Part shown: positions 54,200 through 64,000 of the stretch, piece after piece
Numbering within the stretch: position 1 is the stretch's first letter
Layout: each line of letters starts with the position of its first letter
NCBI GenBank assembly: GCA_014529385.2
Contig: CM043963.1
Span: 98,841,912 to 98,905,911 of the forward strand
Length of the DNA: 64,000 bases
Reading direction: 5' to 3'
Source of the DNA: Adiantum capillus-veneris
Lineage: Eukaryota; Streptophyta; Polypodiopsida; Polypodiales; Pteridaceae
Notes under the pieces: generated by a model
Databases searched by the model: none
Seen by the model: the letters and a program-made list of their open reading frames with translations, nothing else
Told to the model about the DNA's origin: nothing
Program-made: the position numbers and the translations under genes

Positions 54200-54843
54200 C
54201 CCTACTGCCTTGAAAAATTTCAAGGCACGGAAAATGAATGGCAACCGGCTTGACCGGTTGCTAAGCGTGACATTTGGCTGGCTCTAAGGTGTGCCACTTC
54301 ACTTAGAGTCCAATATCTAGACACAGCCGAATATAGGGGAACTTCATCTTTTTGCAACTTGCTGCAAAAAACTGGCACTAATTGGTAGAAACTCAAAACT
54401 AAGCAGCTAGTACGGCAATCCCGACCATTTTTGAGACTTGGTCCAGATGATAGCCATTTCTGAGACTTGGCTATACGTTTTGTTGCATAACCTATGTTGT
54501 TGAGGGTCGATAGCATGAGGTTTTCATTGAGCTAGGGTATTCTCAAATTGGAGATACCTTCAGTGATACAGGTAGCTGGAGCATCCCTTACGAGGCCTCG
54601 TCATAGGACATGTATAGAGTGGTATAGGTGCTTCTGATGCCAAGTTGGCGGTCTATGGTCAGTTCGACAGTTTATGTGCCTCAATTGGTCGCTATACAAT
54701 GTGCTTTTGAGAGGCATTGCCCTGTTTTATGCTTTGTGAGTGACATACTTGGTCATTTTGTCTCGTATTTTGGTTGACATAGTCCCAAATACAAAGGAGA
54801 CTCTGCCAAAATTCTCCTAGAATCTTTTGATAGTTTTGTCACC
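54200..54843 (+). other. Upstream sequence and possible leader of a copia element
   Basis: Small palindrome GCCTTGAAAAATTTCAAGGC at about 54202-54221. No 5' LTR matching the 3' LTR at 58873 and no primer site were found, so the 5' LTR is probably missing. Confidence 0.4.
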
Positions 54844-55762
54844 ATGTCTACTAGCAAGGACCGTGACATTTATGACATAAAGAAATTTCATAGCACTAAT
54901 TTTCAGCTTTGGAAGAACCAAATGCACGATGTGCTTGTCCAAAAGAAGCAAAAGTTGCCTATTGCCTATGCGGCTAGAAATGAAGATATGCACATTACTC
55001 AGTTTCAATGGGAGGAGCTTGATGAGTTATGCAAGTCTATGATTAGACTGCACCTTGGTGAGTCGGTGTACTTTTCGGTGTTAGAATGCGAGCATACTCA
55101 TGCTTTATGGCAAAAATTATGCGACACTTACAAAAAAGATACGGCTAGCAATAAGGTTTTTATAATGCAAAAACCTATCAACATTTGTATGAAGGAGTCA
55201 GCTAGCGTTGCCAGCCATATCAATGATTTTGATTCTCTTTTTGCCCAGATTCGTGCACAGCACATGACCATTGATGATGAGATGAAATCAAATTTTTTGC
55301 TTTATTCATTGTCACCCTCTTGGGATATCTTTTGCATAGTTGTTATAGTAACTCTGCTCCTAATGGTACGCTAAAATACGATGATGTTACTAGTACACTT
55401 TTGTCAGAGGAGATGCGTCGAAAAACCATGACTAGCTCGCATTATTGCAAAGCATATTATGTGCAAAGGGATGATAAGCAACGTAAGGGCCGTTCTTTGC
55501 AACGTGAGTCCAAGAAAGTGGGCAATAGAGATGCGTCAAAGTGTAGATCAAAGTCTTGTGGTCACCACAATGTTCAATGCCATTATTGTAATAAGTTTGG
55601 TCACATAAAGAAGGATTGTTATGCTTGGAAGCGTGACAAAGAGAAGGGAAAAGGTAAAGGCAAAGATCATGATTATAAAGAGGAGAAACCAAAGAGTTCG
55701 GTTAAGATTAAAGAACTAAACATAGTTCAGGATGACAATGATGCGCAGACATTAATATGTTG
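54844..55762 (+). pseudogene. Ty1/copia gag
   Basis: 54844-55374 encodes the copia gag domain: FHSTNFQLWKNQMHDVLVQK, LDELCKSMIRLHLGESVYF, ALWQKLCDTYKKDTASNKVF, SHINDFDSLFAQIRAQHMTI. A single frame change near 55320 leads to 55320-55763 with LLSEEMRRKTM, a basic region and a zinc knuckle CHYCNKFGHIKKDC near 55580. It ends in a Lys-rich tail. ATG 54844 (MSTSKDRDIYDIKKFHSTN) is a natural copia gag start. Confidence 0.85.
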
Positions 55763-57150
55763 ACTAAAAATAATGATGTCTTTTATGATGCACAGGAAAC
55801 TCTATTTTTGCAGAGTTCTATGCCAACTGAACTCCTTGTTAGTGGTGAAGTATCCCATTCATGGATTCTTGAATCGGGTGCTTCATTGTATGTAGCACCT
55901 CATAGGCATTGATTTACTACATACGAGGAAACCATTGGCTCTGTTACACTTGGTGACAGTTACTCTTGTGACATTGTTGGCGTAGGTGATATTGCCATGG
56001 TTATGGCAAATGGGGTGAATTTTATCATCCATAATGTGCGTCATGTGCCAGCCTTGACACGCAATCTGATTTTGGTTGGACGTCTTGATGACTTGGGTTA
56101 CAAAGTCACTCTTCATCAGCAGTCTTGGCGTATTGCGAAGGGTCATCTTATTATAGCCCATGGTTCTAAAGTTGGTTCACTTTATCCTCTTTATGTATCT
56201 GATAAAAACAATGTTCTTTCTGTAACGGAGCTGCCAACCGTTGCTTTGTGGCATAGCCGGTTAGGACATATGTCAAAGAAGGGAATGGAGACACTCTCTC
56301 ATTTGGGCTACTTATCGTCTTTGTCATTTTTTGATTTTCCCTTTTGTAAGCATTGTCAATATGGAAAGCAAACAAGGACACATCATACACATTCTTTTGG
56401 CAAAGAAAGAACACCCTTAGAGCTTGTGTGATTTAGTGGGCCTATGCCTTCTAAATCCCATCGTGGTGCGTCCTATTATGTTACATTCATTGACGATGCA
56501 ACACGGCATTTTGGGTCTATGCCATGAAGTCTAAAGATGAGACCTTTTCTTGCCTCAAGAAGTTCTTATCTAGTGTTGAAAATCAGTCTGAACATATGTT
56601 GAAAGCTTTGCGCTCAGACAATGGTGGAGAATATGTCTCCAAAGAGTTAACAAACTTTTGTTCAAGTAGGGGAATTAAGCGTGAGTTTACAGCTCCTTAT
56701 ACCCATACACAAAATGGTGTTGAAATGAATGAATAGGACCATCCAAGAGCGGATTATGTCTATGCTATCACAAGCTAGGCTAATTTATCACAAGTGTTTT
56801 GGGATGAAGCATTATACACAGGCATGTACTTGATCAATAGATCACCACATGCTTCATTACAGTTTCGTGTACCTTTGGAGTTATGGTCAGGACATAAATT
56901 GTCTTATGAAAAACTCCGCACATTTACTTGTGAAGCTTATGCACATGTATCCAACTAAGCTAGATCTAAGTCTAGGAAATGCATCTTGATTGGCTATGGT
57001 GTAGATGGTCAATTTGGCTATCATTTATGGGATCCGAAAAGTCGATTAGTGATCCATAGCAGTGATGTTGTCTTTAATGAGACTAAGATGCATAGACAAC
57101 TAGTGAAAGAGGTTGAATTTTGAAAAGTGACGTTTTTCAATGTATCACCT
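55763..57150 (+). pseudogene. Ty1/copia protease and integrase
   Basis: Protease region HSWILESGASLYVAPHRH near 55860 (Glu in place of the catalytic Asp), one stop, then GVNFIIHNVRHVPALTRNLI. Pre-integrase: LWHSRLGHMSKKGMETLSHL, FCKHCQYGKQTRTHH (56240-56390). Integrase: FIDDATRHFG near 56490, LKALRSDNGGEYVSKELTNF near 56600, FTAPYTHTQNGVEMNE near 56690, then decayed text with AHVSN and FGYHLWDPKSRLVIHSSDVV to about 57120. Multiple stops (55910, 56430, 56736, 56957, 57121). Confidence 0.85.
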
Positions 57151-57242
57151 TTTGTCCAGACCACTCCCGAGCCACTTACTACACAGGGTAGTACGAGTTT
57201 TGATCAACCGCAGAGATCTCAAAGAGTCTCACATTCGCTAGA

Positions 57243-58786
57243 ATGTTTTGTTCTAGGCCTGGATTTTTTTTGCTGATAGATAATGGTGAGCCTTCTTGTT
57301 ACAAAGAGGCTATGCTAGCCAATGATAAGGTTCAGTGGGAACATGCTATGAAAAGGGAGTTGTCCAGTATTGCAAAGAACACAACATGGGAACTTGTTCC
57401 GCTGCCAAAAGGTGGGAAAGCATTGCCTTGTAAATGGGTTTACAAGAAGAAGATCGACAATTACAAAGCTCGTTTAGTGGCCAAAGGTTCAAGCAAGAAT
57501 ATGGTGTCGATTTCCTGGAAATCTTTTCTCCAGTGGTCAAGATAGCCACACTGAGAATGTTGCTTGCTTTGGTTGCCATTGAAGATATGGAGCTTGATCA
57601 AATGGATGCCAATTACAACTTTCTTACATGGTGATCTCGGGGTAAGAGATTTATATGCAGCAACCTGAAGGGTTTGTGCTAAAGGGCAAGGAACATTTGG
57701 TCTGTAAGCTTTTGAAAAGTCTCTATGGCTTGAAGCACTCATCTAGACAATGGTATCACAAGTTTGATGCATTTATGCATTCCCTAGGCTCTAAGAGTAG
57801 TAATGAGGATCCATGTCTTTACGTGAAAAGACAACCCAATGGACAGCTTATTATGGTTATCCTTTATGTAAATGACATGCTTATTTTGCTGGTCATTCCA
57901 CAAAGGACATTGCTGACTTGAAAACCAAGCTAAAAAGTCAATTTGACATGAAAGATTTGGGTGAAGCCAATCACATTTTGGGTATGCGCATTACTCGTGA
58001 CCGTAAGAAGAGGTTGTTGTACCTTTCTCATAATGAGTATGTGGACAAGGTTCTTGATCGTTTCAACATGCAGAAGGGGAAGGCTTTGAGTACTCCATTG
58101 CCTACATATTTGAAGCTTATCAAGAACGACTGTCCCAAATCTGATAAAGAAAAAGCTGCGATGGCTAAGGTTTCTTATGCTTCAGCTTGTGGTAATCTCA
58201 AGTATGCCATGGAGGCTACAAGACCTGACATTGCACATGCAGTGGGAGTTGTCAACAGATTTATGTCTAACCCTGGTAAAAAGCATTGGGATGATGTCAA
58301 GTCAATTGTCAGATACTTGAGTGGCACTGCAAATAGACATTTATGCTATGGTCGTGGAGAGTCATCCATTCAGAGATTTGTAGACAATGATTATGCAGGC
58401 TGTGTTGAGAATCGTAAATCAACATTTACACATTTGCTGGTTCTGCTATTTCTTGGAGATCCGTTCTTCAAGACTGTACATCCATTTCTACCACAGAGGC
58501 AGAGTATGTTGCAGCGAGTGAAGCATGCAAAGAAGCTATTTGGCTTGCTCGCCTAGTGAAAGATCTTGGATTGGAGCAATGTACACCAGTTCTTCATTGT
58601 GACAGTCAGAGTGCTATTGCCTTGGCTAACAATCCAATGTTTCATTCTAGAACGAAACACATTGATGTGTGTTATCACTTCAATTGTGAATTCCTGGCAA
58701 ACAAGAGCCTTGCTTTAGTGAAGATTCCTACGTTAGAGTACACAGTGGATGCACTCACTAAAAGTCTCTCCAACCATCAGTTTTAG
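57243..58786 (+). pseudogene. Ty1/copia reverse transcriptase and RNase H
   Basis: RT begins with WEHAMKRELSSIAKNTTWEL and GKALPCKWVYKKKID, shifts near 57480 to YGVDFLEIFSPVVKIATLRM and DQMDANYNFL. Then 57655-57921 gives MQQPEGFVLKGKEHLVCKLL, KSLYGLKHSSRQWYHKFDAF and the catalytic block ILYVNDMLIL (Asn in place of the first Asp of YVDD). RNase H: 57918-58556 (DLGEANHILGMRITRD, ACGNLKYAMEATRPDIAHAV, IVRYLSGTANRHLCYG), then CDSQSAIALANNPMFHSRTK near 58600 and DALTKSLSNHQF at the end. About five frame breaks. Confidence 0.9.
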
Positions 58787-58856
58787 CACTATTGTGAGTT
58801 GATGGGCATTGGGTGAAGTGTGGTTCTCTTCCATTCTTATGGTCTCCCACATTGGC

Positions 58857-58872
58857 AATAAAGTGGGAGAAT
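58857..58872 (+). promoter_or_regulatory. Polypurine tract of the copia element
   Basis: AATAAAGTGGGAGAA directly before the LTR start TGTTAGG. Confidence 0.8.
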
Positions 58873-59386
58873 GTTAGGTTTAATGGCCATGTGGCCTACC
58901 GCCCATCACTAACTGCTACTAACCCTAAGTGTACAACTATACACTTGAGCCACTAACACAAAGTAGAGTGTGTATTGTGCTTAGGTGCATAATATAGAGA
59001 AGAAAGAAAGGGGGCACACAGTATGTGTCGGCTCTCCCCCTCCAACCTGTGTGTGTGTGGCTATGGTGGTGTGTGTGTGAGCGTGTGTGCGTATTCATCT
59101 TCCTCTTCCATTGTGCTCTCGGCTCCTCTCCTTCAGGCTACACACGACTGCCTCTCATGAGAGAGGGCAATCCTTTTGGCCTATAAAAGGAGGCCATTTC
59201 TACACACATTTTGGAGTGTGAAGTTGATGCAACAAGGTGGGTGTGAGATGGTGAGAGTGAAGTAAGGCGAGAGCTCTATTAAGGGTATAATCCCTTTGTA
59301 ACCTACATTTTGTTTGAAGTACTAAATCCATTAAGTGGCTGCTTTCCCGTGGATGTAACCCACATGGGGTGAACCAGGTATATCGT

Positions 59387-59422
<36 letters not shown>

Positions 59423-59502
59423 ATCTCTCGTGTGTGAAAATTTGTCTCTCTCCATTAAGTAAGCTACTCAAATATCTATTTAACTACGTCCTATTCCTAA
59501 CA
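58873..59502 (+). repeat. 3' LTR of the copia element (630 bp)
   Basis: TGTTAGGTTTAATGG at the start and CCTATTCCTAACA at the end (5-base inverted ends TGTTA/TAACA). It contains TATAAAAGG near 59180 (likely TATA box) and (CT)n at 59388-59421. It follows RNase H and the polypurine tract in normal order. Confidence 0.88.
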
Positions 59503-60517
59503 TAAATGGCAATAGCCTTCATTTTACCGTTCTACTTACTAAATTGGATATGGTGCATGAATGGTTGATAATAGCATTTGTGGTAGCCTCCACAATTGTT
59601 TTGGCAAGCCTCTTGTAATAATTTGGCTTGAAGGGTGCGTCAGATTGATATACTAGGGAAGCAATGAAATTGTGCATATTCTCACGCTCTTGCATGTGAG
59701 CCTCTACCTTGGCCACTTATTGTCATTCCTCATGCTTAGCTTCCTCTTTATGCTCCTGTCAACGCGATGACTCTTAGGAAATGCAAGGAAACATATACAA
59801 AATCCCTTTGATCAAGCATATTGACAATATGCCTTGTGACAGGATGGCTTTGGAGTGGGAGGTTTGGAATATTCACTCACATTGTGAAGAGCTGGGTGAA
59901 TACCTGAAGAGGCGAACATGTGAATTACAGATAGGTTGCGCACATGGTGCAAGCCTGGTAAGACGGTGGTGGGGGAGAATGACAAAGCTCAAATCGGCCC
60001 CTTGCGCACATGCAAAGTAGTCGACGCCGTTTATGAGCCCATCAAAGACTTTTTAGAGTGTGCATAGCCATCAATCAATTATACGCATTCCTGCTTCACC
60101 AACGCTGCTCATCGGCTACAAACGGAAGTGAAGAGGGGAGTGACGTTCTAATAGGCCCGATGGCGAAACAATGGGAATTCTACAAGGGCGTTTTGGGCTA
60201 AGGTGGGCCTTGTGCACTTTTCCACTACTTAGAGACCCCTGAGGCGTGCATGTGCGTACTCTAAGAACATCCATTATTCTTGCTTTAATAATCTTAACTA
60301 CCATTTCGGAGATTTGAGAAGAGCTATATCAAAATCGATGGGAAAAGCTTGAATAGTGCTCATCTGTCTCCCTTTGGGAAGCTAGCATGCTCTTTGTCAG
60401 CCTGGTCACTAAGTGGCAATGGGTATTCAATGAAGTGGGAGAGAAGGGTTCGACGGTTGGGAGCCAAGCGAGGGAATCTCCAGCGAGTGGACAACTGAAA
60501 AAAAGCTGCGGTCAATG
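59503..60517. other. Unassigned stretch
   Basis: Short open frames on both strands (59519-59716 minus, 59781-60020 plus) without recognisable family. Confidence 0.4.
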
Positions 60518-60582
60518 CTTGCCATCTGAATCGAACCCACGACTTGCCCACTGAGAGGCGGATGCTCTAATCATGCGGGAGT
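60518..60582 (-). repeat. tRNA-derived sequence (tRNA relic or SINE)
   Basis: Minus strand reads ATGATTAGAGCATCCGCC, then TCTCAGTGGGCAAGTCGTGG and GGTTCGATTC. These are box A and box B of a tRNA with a short GCC/GGC anticodon stem. The acceptor stem is not complementary, so it is a relic or SINE head rather than a working gene. Confidence 0.5.
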
Positions 60583-61089
60583 GTAGGTTTTGATGGCATC
60601 CAAAGTGAAACAAACCCTTATATGGTAGACACAAATGCAAAAAAGTAACCCAGATTAGATCTGACAGTGCACGATGTTTTTGAATTTTGAGCCTATGCGT
60701 GTCGTTGATCCAACGACTTGGTTTTTATTAAAGATCCCGTGGTTTTAGTGCTGAGGTTTTGCTAGGACCGTATCATTTGTAATGGAGGGTGATGAGGCCT
60801 GAAAAACTATCGCACTATTGCTCTTGTCGCTCGAGCAGTCTTTTAGGCTAAAAGCAGTTCCCGCCAGCAGCAACATTAGGGTTCCAGCTCATCACGACCG
60901 TTTGCTTCTCTTTTGTGTCAAGAGCGGGGTGATTACTCCTAGTAGCGAGCCGTATTTGCATTGAGGCTTTACGTTGATGTGATTCTCTGCTTGTAGGGAT
61001 TTTTCCAGTTCCCTCTCTTCTCTGATGACCCAAAGACAAAGTTAGTGATCCGCTGCATGGAAATGTCTTGATGGTTAAGTGAAGGTTTT
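60583..61089. other. Flank of the BTB pseudogene
   Basis: The last part (60990-61070) contains FSDDPKTKLVIRCMEMS in one frame, which may be a remnant of the BTB domain itself; the rest is unassigned. Confidence 0.4.
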
Positions 61090-62010
61090 ATGCCTTGCAG
61101 GTAGGAGCTTTGATTTTGTTTGAATCTTGTATCATTTGTTGCTTGGAGTACTTGGAAGCTGCACCATGGGCAGAGGAGGAAGAAGCGAAAGTGAAGGCTC
61201 TCCTTGGGCAGCTTCAGATTGAAATTTTTACATCGATCGATGTTCTGAAAGAGGCTTAGAATAGAGGAGAGCAGTGGCTCCGAAGGAACCCTTGTTCAGC
61301 TTCTTGAGATGGCAATGGAAGGAAAAAACAACAAAGCACGCCCGGAAATGAAGGCAGTTGTCTCCAAGATGTTGCACGAGAACTTGTCTCAAAATAGGGA
61401 TTGCGTAGACTTGAGCAGGGAGAGCTTGTATCAAGCTTGCACTACTTGCCTAGATGCTATGTCAGCACTCTTCTTGCAAGCATCCAGGAATGATTTCATG
61501 AACCAAGGAAATGAGGATAGAGGTACCTCATAGCTGCTCATCAAGCAGACAATCTTTTGTGGCTTCTAGAGATCCTCCTGGATAGACATATGGGTAATAC
61601 TTTTGTGAAAATGTGGGCACATCAGTCGGAGCTTGCAAGAATACATAAGGAGATTGCTACTGTTCTCCAATATGAAGTGAGTCGGCTCACGTGGCAAGGC
61701 TTTGTGTGGCCATAGGAAGCGGACAAGTGCTTTGCCCCGTTGATGTGAGGTACTAATTGTTGCAGACTTGGCTTCCCCCTTTAGTGGATGATTTTGGTTG
61801 GATGCAGTGATGCTGCAAATGCCTTGATAAGAATGTTATCAAAGATGGCATAAGTCAAACCCTTACACAGTCCTTTGAAGCAACAACAAAACATTTTGTT
61901 GGCTTGGTTTGATCGCTTCTCTAATAATGGAGATGATTGTCTGAACCTTCAGAGGGCATTTGAAGTCTGGTGGAGGCGGACATTTTTGAGATTGTGAAGA
62001 GATACATTAC
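61090..62010 (+). pseudogene. BTB/POZ-domain protein pseudogene (plant At3g05675-like family)
   Basis: Plus-strand text matches, from memory, the region after the BTB domain of this plant family. Frames give ILFESCIICCLEYLEAAPWA, EEEAKVKALLGQLQIEIF, REMK-type text read as ARPEMKAVVSKMLHENLSQN (61309 frame), LSRESLYQACTTCLDAM, ADNLLWLLEILLDRHMGNTF, VKMWAHQSELARIHKEIATV, LQYEVSRLTWQGF, VDDFGWMQ and finally RAFEVWWRR-type text near 61960. Intact relatives are thought to be adaptors for Cullin-3 ubiquitin ligases. Stops and shifts occur about every 100-150 bases and no promoter or complete BTB domain is seen. Confidence 0.75.
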
Positions 62011-62860
62011 GTAGAAGACCCATTATGTACCTTTTAGTTGGCTAAATACGCATTTCGTCTATGCCCTTGCTCATGTGCTAGGCTGACAGGGCCAGGTCTC
62101 CCTGCTTAAGATTTTGTGTGGCATTGAGGTCCGCTGCTTTGAAGAGCACCGACAAGCTCCCTATGAATGGAGTGTAGTTCCTGCACAATTTTGTGGTAGA
62201 AAGGGCAAAGATACTGTTTTTGAATGTGGGTTACCCTTTTCATTCCCTTGTACATGAACCAACAATAGCTCCCTACCGGCTAGCTTTTGCTTTTCATATT
62301 TAGAATCCTGACACTTAGCCGTCTAGGGTTTTGTGTAGAATATTGGGTTGTTAAATCCTTGACAAAACAATGGTGAAGCTTTATGAATGGGGCTACAAGC
62401 AGATCCTCATTCACCATTGTTTGATCAAATGTTTTGTGATGATATAGGATTGTGAGATTTCATTCGAATCTACAGAATTGGAAGGCTATGAAGGCTTTTT
62501 TGGGGCATCTTGTTGGGAAGTTTTATGAAGAAGGTGACAAACAGGTCTCATTCACATTGTTTTGATTAAATTGTTTTTATTTGGTTCTGCAAGGTGGCAA
62601 TAATATGAAGGTGTTTTCCAGGAGACTTTTATTTCTTTTTTTTGGTTTTTTTTGTTGGGGTGGCGATAGGTCCCCCCAATCTCGGAAAAAGAAAAAGCCT
62701 TCCAAAACATTAAAAGGGAGTAGGTGCTACCCATTTTGAAAAATAAAAAGGCAAGAGAATCAACATAGATCCTCTCTTTCACTCTTTAAAAAAAGCGATG
62801 GCATTTTTCAAGCTCTATATGACCTACCATTTTGGGACTACAGTTCAACACGTTTCGAGT

Positions 62861-62902
<42 letters not shown>

Positions 62903-64000
62903 GGCTTGCTCTCCGTCCCTCTCTTACGATGAGGGGTACAATTGCAAGTTTACAAGTAGAGCTTGGTACCTATCTTTTGAGTGACTGCGATTTTTTTTAT
63001 TTTTTTTGGGGGGGGGGGGGGGGGGGGGCATGGTGAGACAACAAGTAGGAGGTCGTCACGATGAGGTGATGAGCGAATCTTTTAATGGCATCTTTCAACT
63101 AATGCATTTTTTTTTAAAGTGGAGCGAGTAGTAGTAGTAGTGAAGGCTGAGTTTAGGAAATGAAAAGACCCATGGAAGTGGAAGTCAAAAGACTTTTTGT
63201 GTTTATATAAAGAGAGATGGTCAAGTGCACATTACTACATTTATGTTTTTCTTTGTTTAATTTTCCTTTAGCGTTTTCTTCTCTTTAGAGTGTTCTTGCA
63301 CTATGTAGGCAGTGAATATATTTATTTTGAAGCCATTAGGTATACAATTTGAATATTATTTGTGTATAAGGACATTAATGTTTTTCATTGTGGCATCCTT
63401 CATGGATCTAGTAAATTGGTTGATCGAAACACGGTTCAGTAGGAGGTCCAATGAAATCAAGCATAACATCTTGATTGTGCACATTGTTGTTCATTTGCAA
63501 TCATCTTGTGTTACAGGCTCCTATCCAATTATAGTGTGTAGATTTCATTTAGAATGTACATGAGCATGCTAAACGAGTTATCACAACAAAGATATACTTG
63601 AAAGAGTACATCTTTTCAATTTTCATGAAAGTAACTTGTTGACATAACTCATCTATCAAGTTGAAGTCCTTGACTTGTTCTCAAATTTCATTAGTAAACA
63701 ACCTTATTAGAACTAGTGTTCAAGGTTGAGAGTTTGACTTATACATGAAGAGACCAAACCTAATCACAAACATGCTTTAACTTAAGGTAAGCAAACACCA
63801 AGTAGAGCAATAAATGCTTACTAAATGGATTGCTTGGTGCTAGCACCCAAACCAAGCCATGACCTCTATTGGTGATTGGGAGATCAAAACATAATCTTAG
63901 AGAGATATTGCACATAGAGTGTAAAATGCTTCATAGCACTAATGTGACGAATATGCATGCCGCTCCAATCAGCATGTGCTAAATACTAGGACCCATAACA
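62011..64000. other. Right end, no gene recognised
   Basis: Holds (CT)n at 62862-62900 and a 21-G run at 63008-63028 after a T-rich stretch. A frame near 62090-62230 (VSLLKILCGIEVRCFEEHRQ) is open but unrecognised. AT-rich to the end. Confidence 0.45.

Noticed and set aside
60518-60582. Functional tRNA gene
   Set aside because: Box A and B are present but the acceptor stem does not pair and the anticodon stem is weak; reported as a relic.

Overview
This window looks like nuclear DNA of a land plant with a large, repeat-swollen genome. My best guess is a fern or another non-flowering vascular plant, but that is inference. The evidence is Ty3/gypsy and Ty1/copia retrotransposons primed by the plant initiator-Met tRNA site (TGGTATCAGAGC), L1-type LINEs with a plant-style zinc-binding C-terminus, PLS-class PPR repeats, a decayed BTB/POZ gene of a plant family, many long (CT)n/(GA)n tracts and several long poly-G runs. 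Nothing bacterial, viral or organellar is seen.

The most important host feature is one minus-strand gene that appears to run through most of the window. Exon 1 is at 49590-49749 and exons 2 and 3 at 25275-25575. A possible exon 4 lies at 24269-24359, and four more exons with canonical splice sites and a continuous reading frame lie at 2975-3575. Splice phases agree at every junction that can be tested, and the peptides resemble consecutive pieces of one conserved plant protein whose function I do not know. If correct, the gene covers at least 46.8 kb, with a first intron of about 24 kb and a later one of about 20.7 kb, both packed with transposons. The 3' exons would lie beyond the left edge or be lost.

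Layout from left to right. 1-1439: gypsy leader and LTR. 1.5-1.94 kb: open segments of unknown nature. 2.97-3.58 kb: exons 5-8, followed by a local exon/intron duplication. 4.0-15.0 kb: LINE-rich block, including a 249-bp tandem pair, two LINEs tail to tail, and a nearly full-length but broken LINE with ORF1 and ORF2. 15.5-19.3 kb: minus-strand gypsy (gag, protease, RT, LTR). 19.8-23 kb: short non-autonomous LTR elements, one complete with 5-bp target duplications. 24.3-25.6 kb: exons 2-4. 26.3-26.5 kb: an 86-bp-arm palindrome set in G tracts. 26.5-40.3 kb: nested gypsy elements, including a complete 6,967-bp chromovirus with target duplication TGGTT inserted in the gag gene of another gypsy. 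40.3-47.2 kb: further gypsy pieces in both orientations. 48.5 kb: copia protease fragment. 49.6-49.75 kb: exon 1. 50.4-53.1 kb: PPR pseudogene. 54.5-59.5 kb: copia element with its 3' LTR. 60.5 kb: tRNA-like sequence. 61.1-62.0 kb: BTB/POZ pseudogene. 62-64 kb: nothing recognised.

Almost all transposon reading frames carry stops or frameshifts, so no complete autonomous element is visible. Coordinates of LTR ends and exons were placed by hand from motifs and splice rules; borders described as approximate are uncertain by tens of bases.
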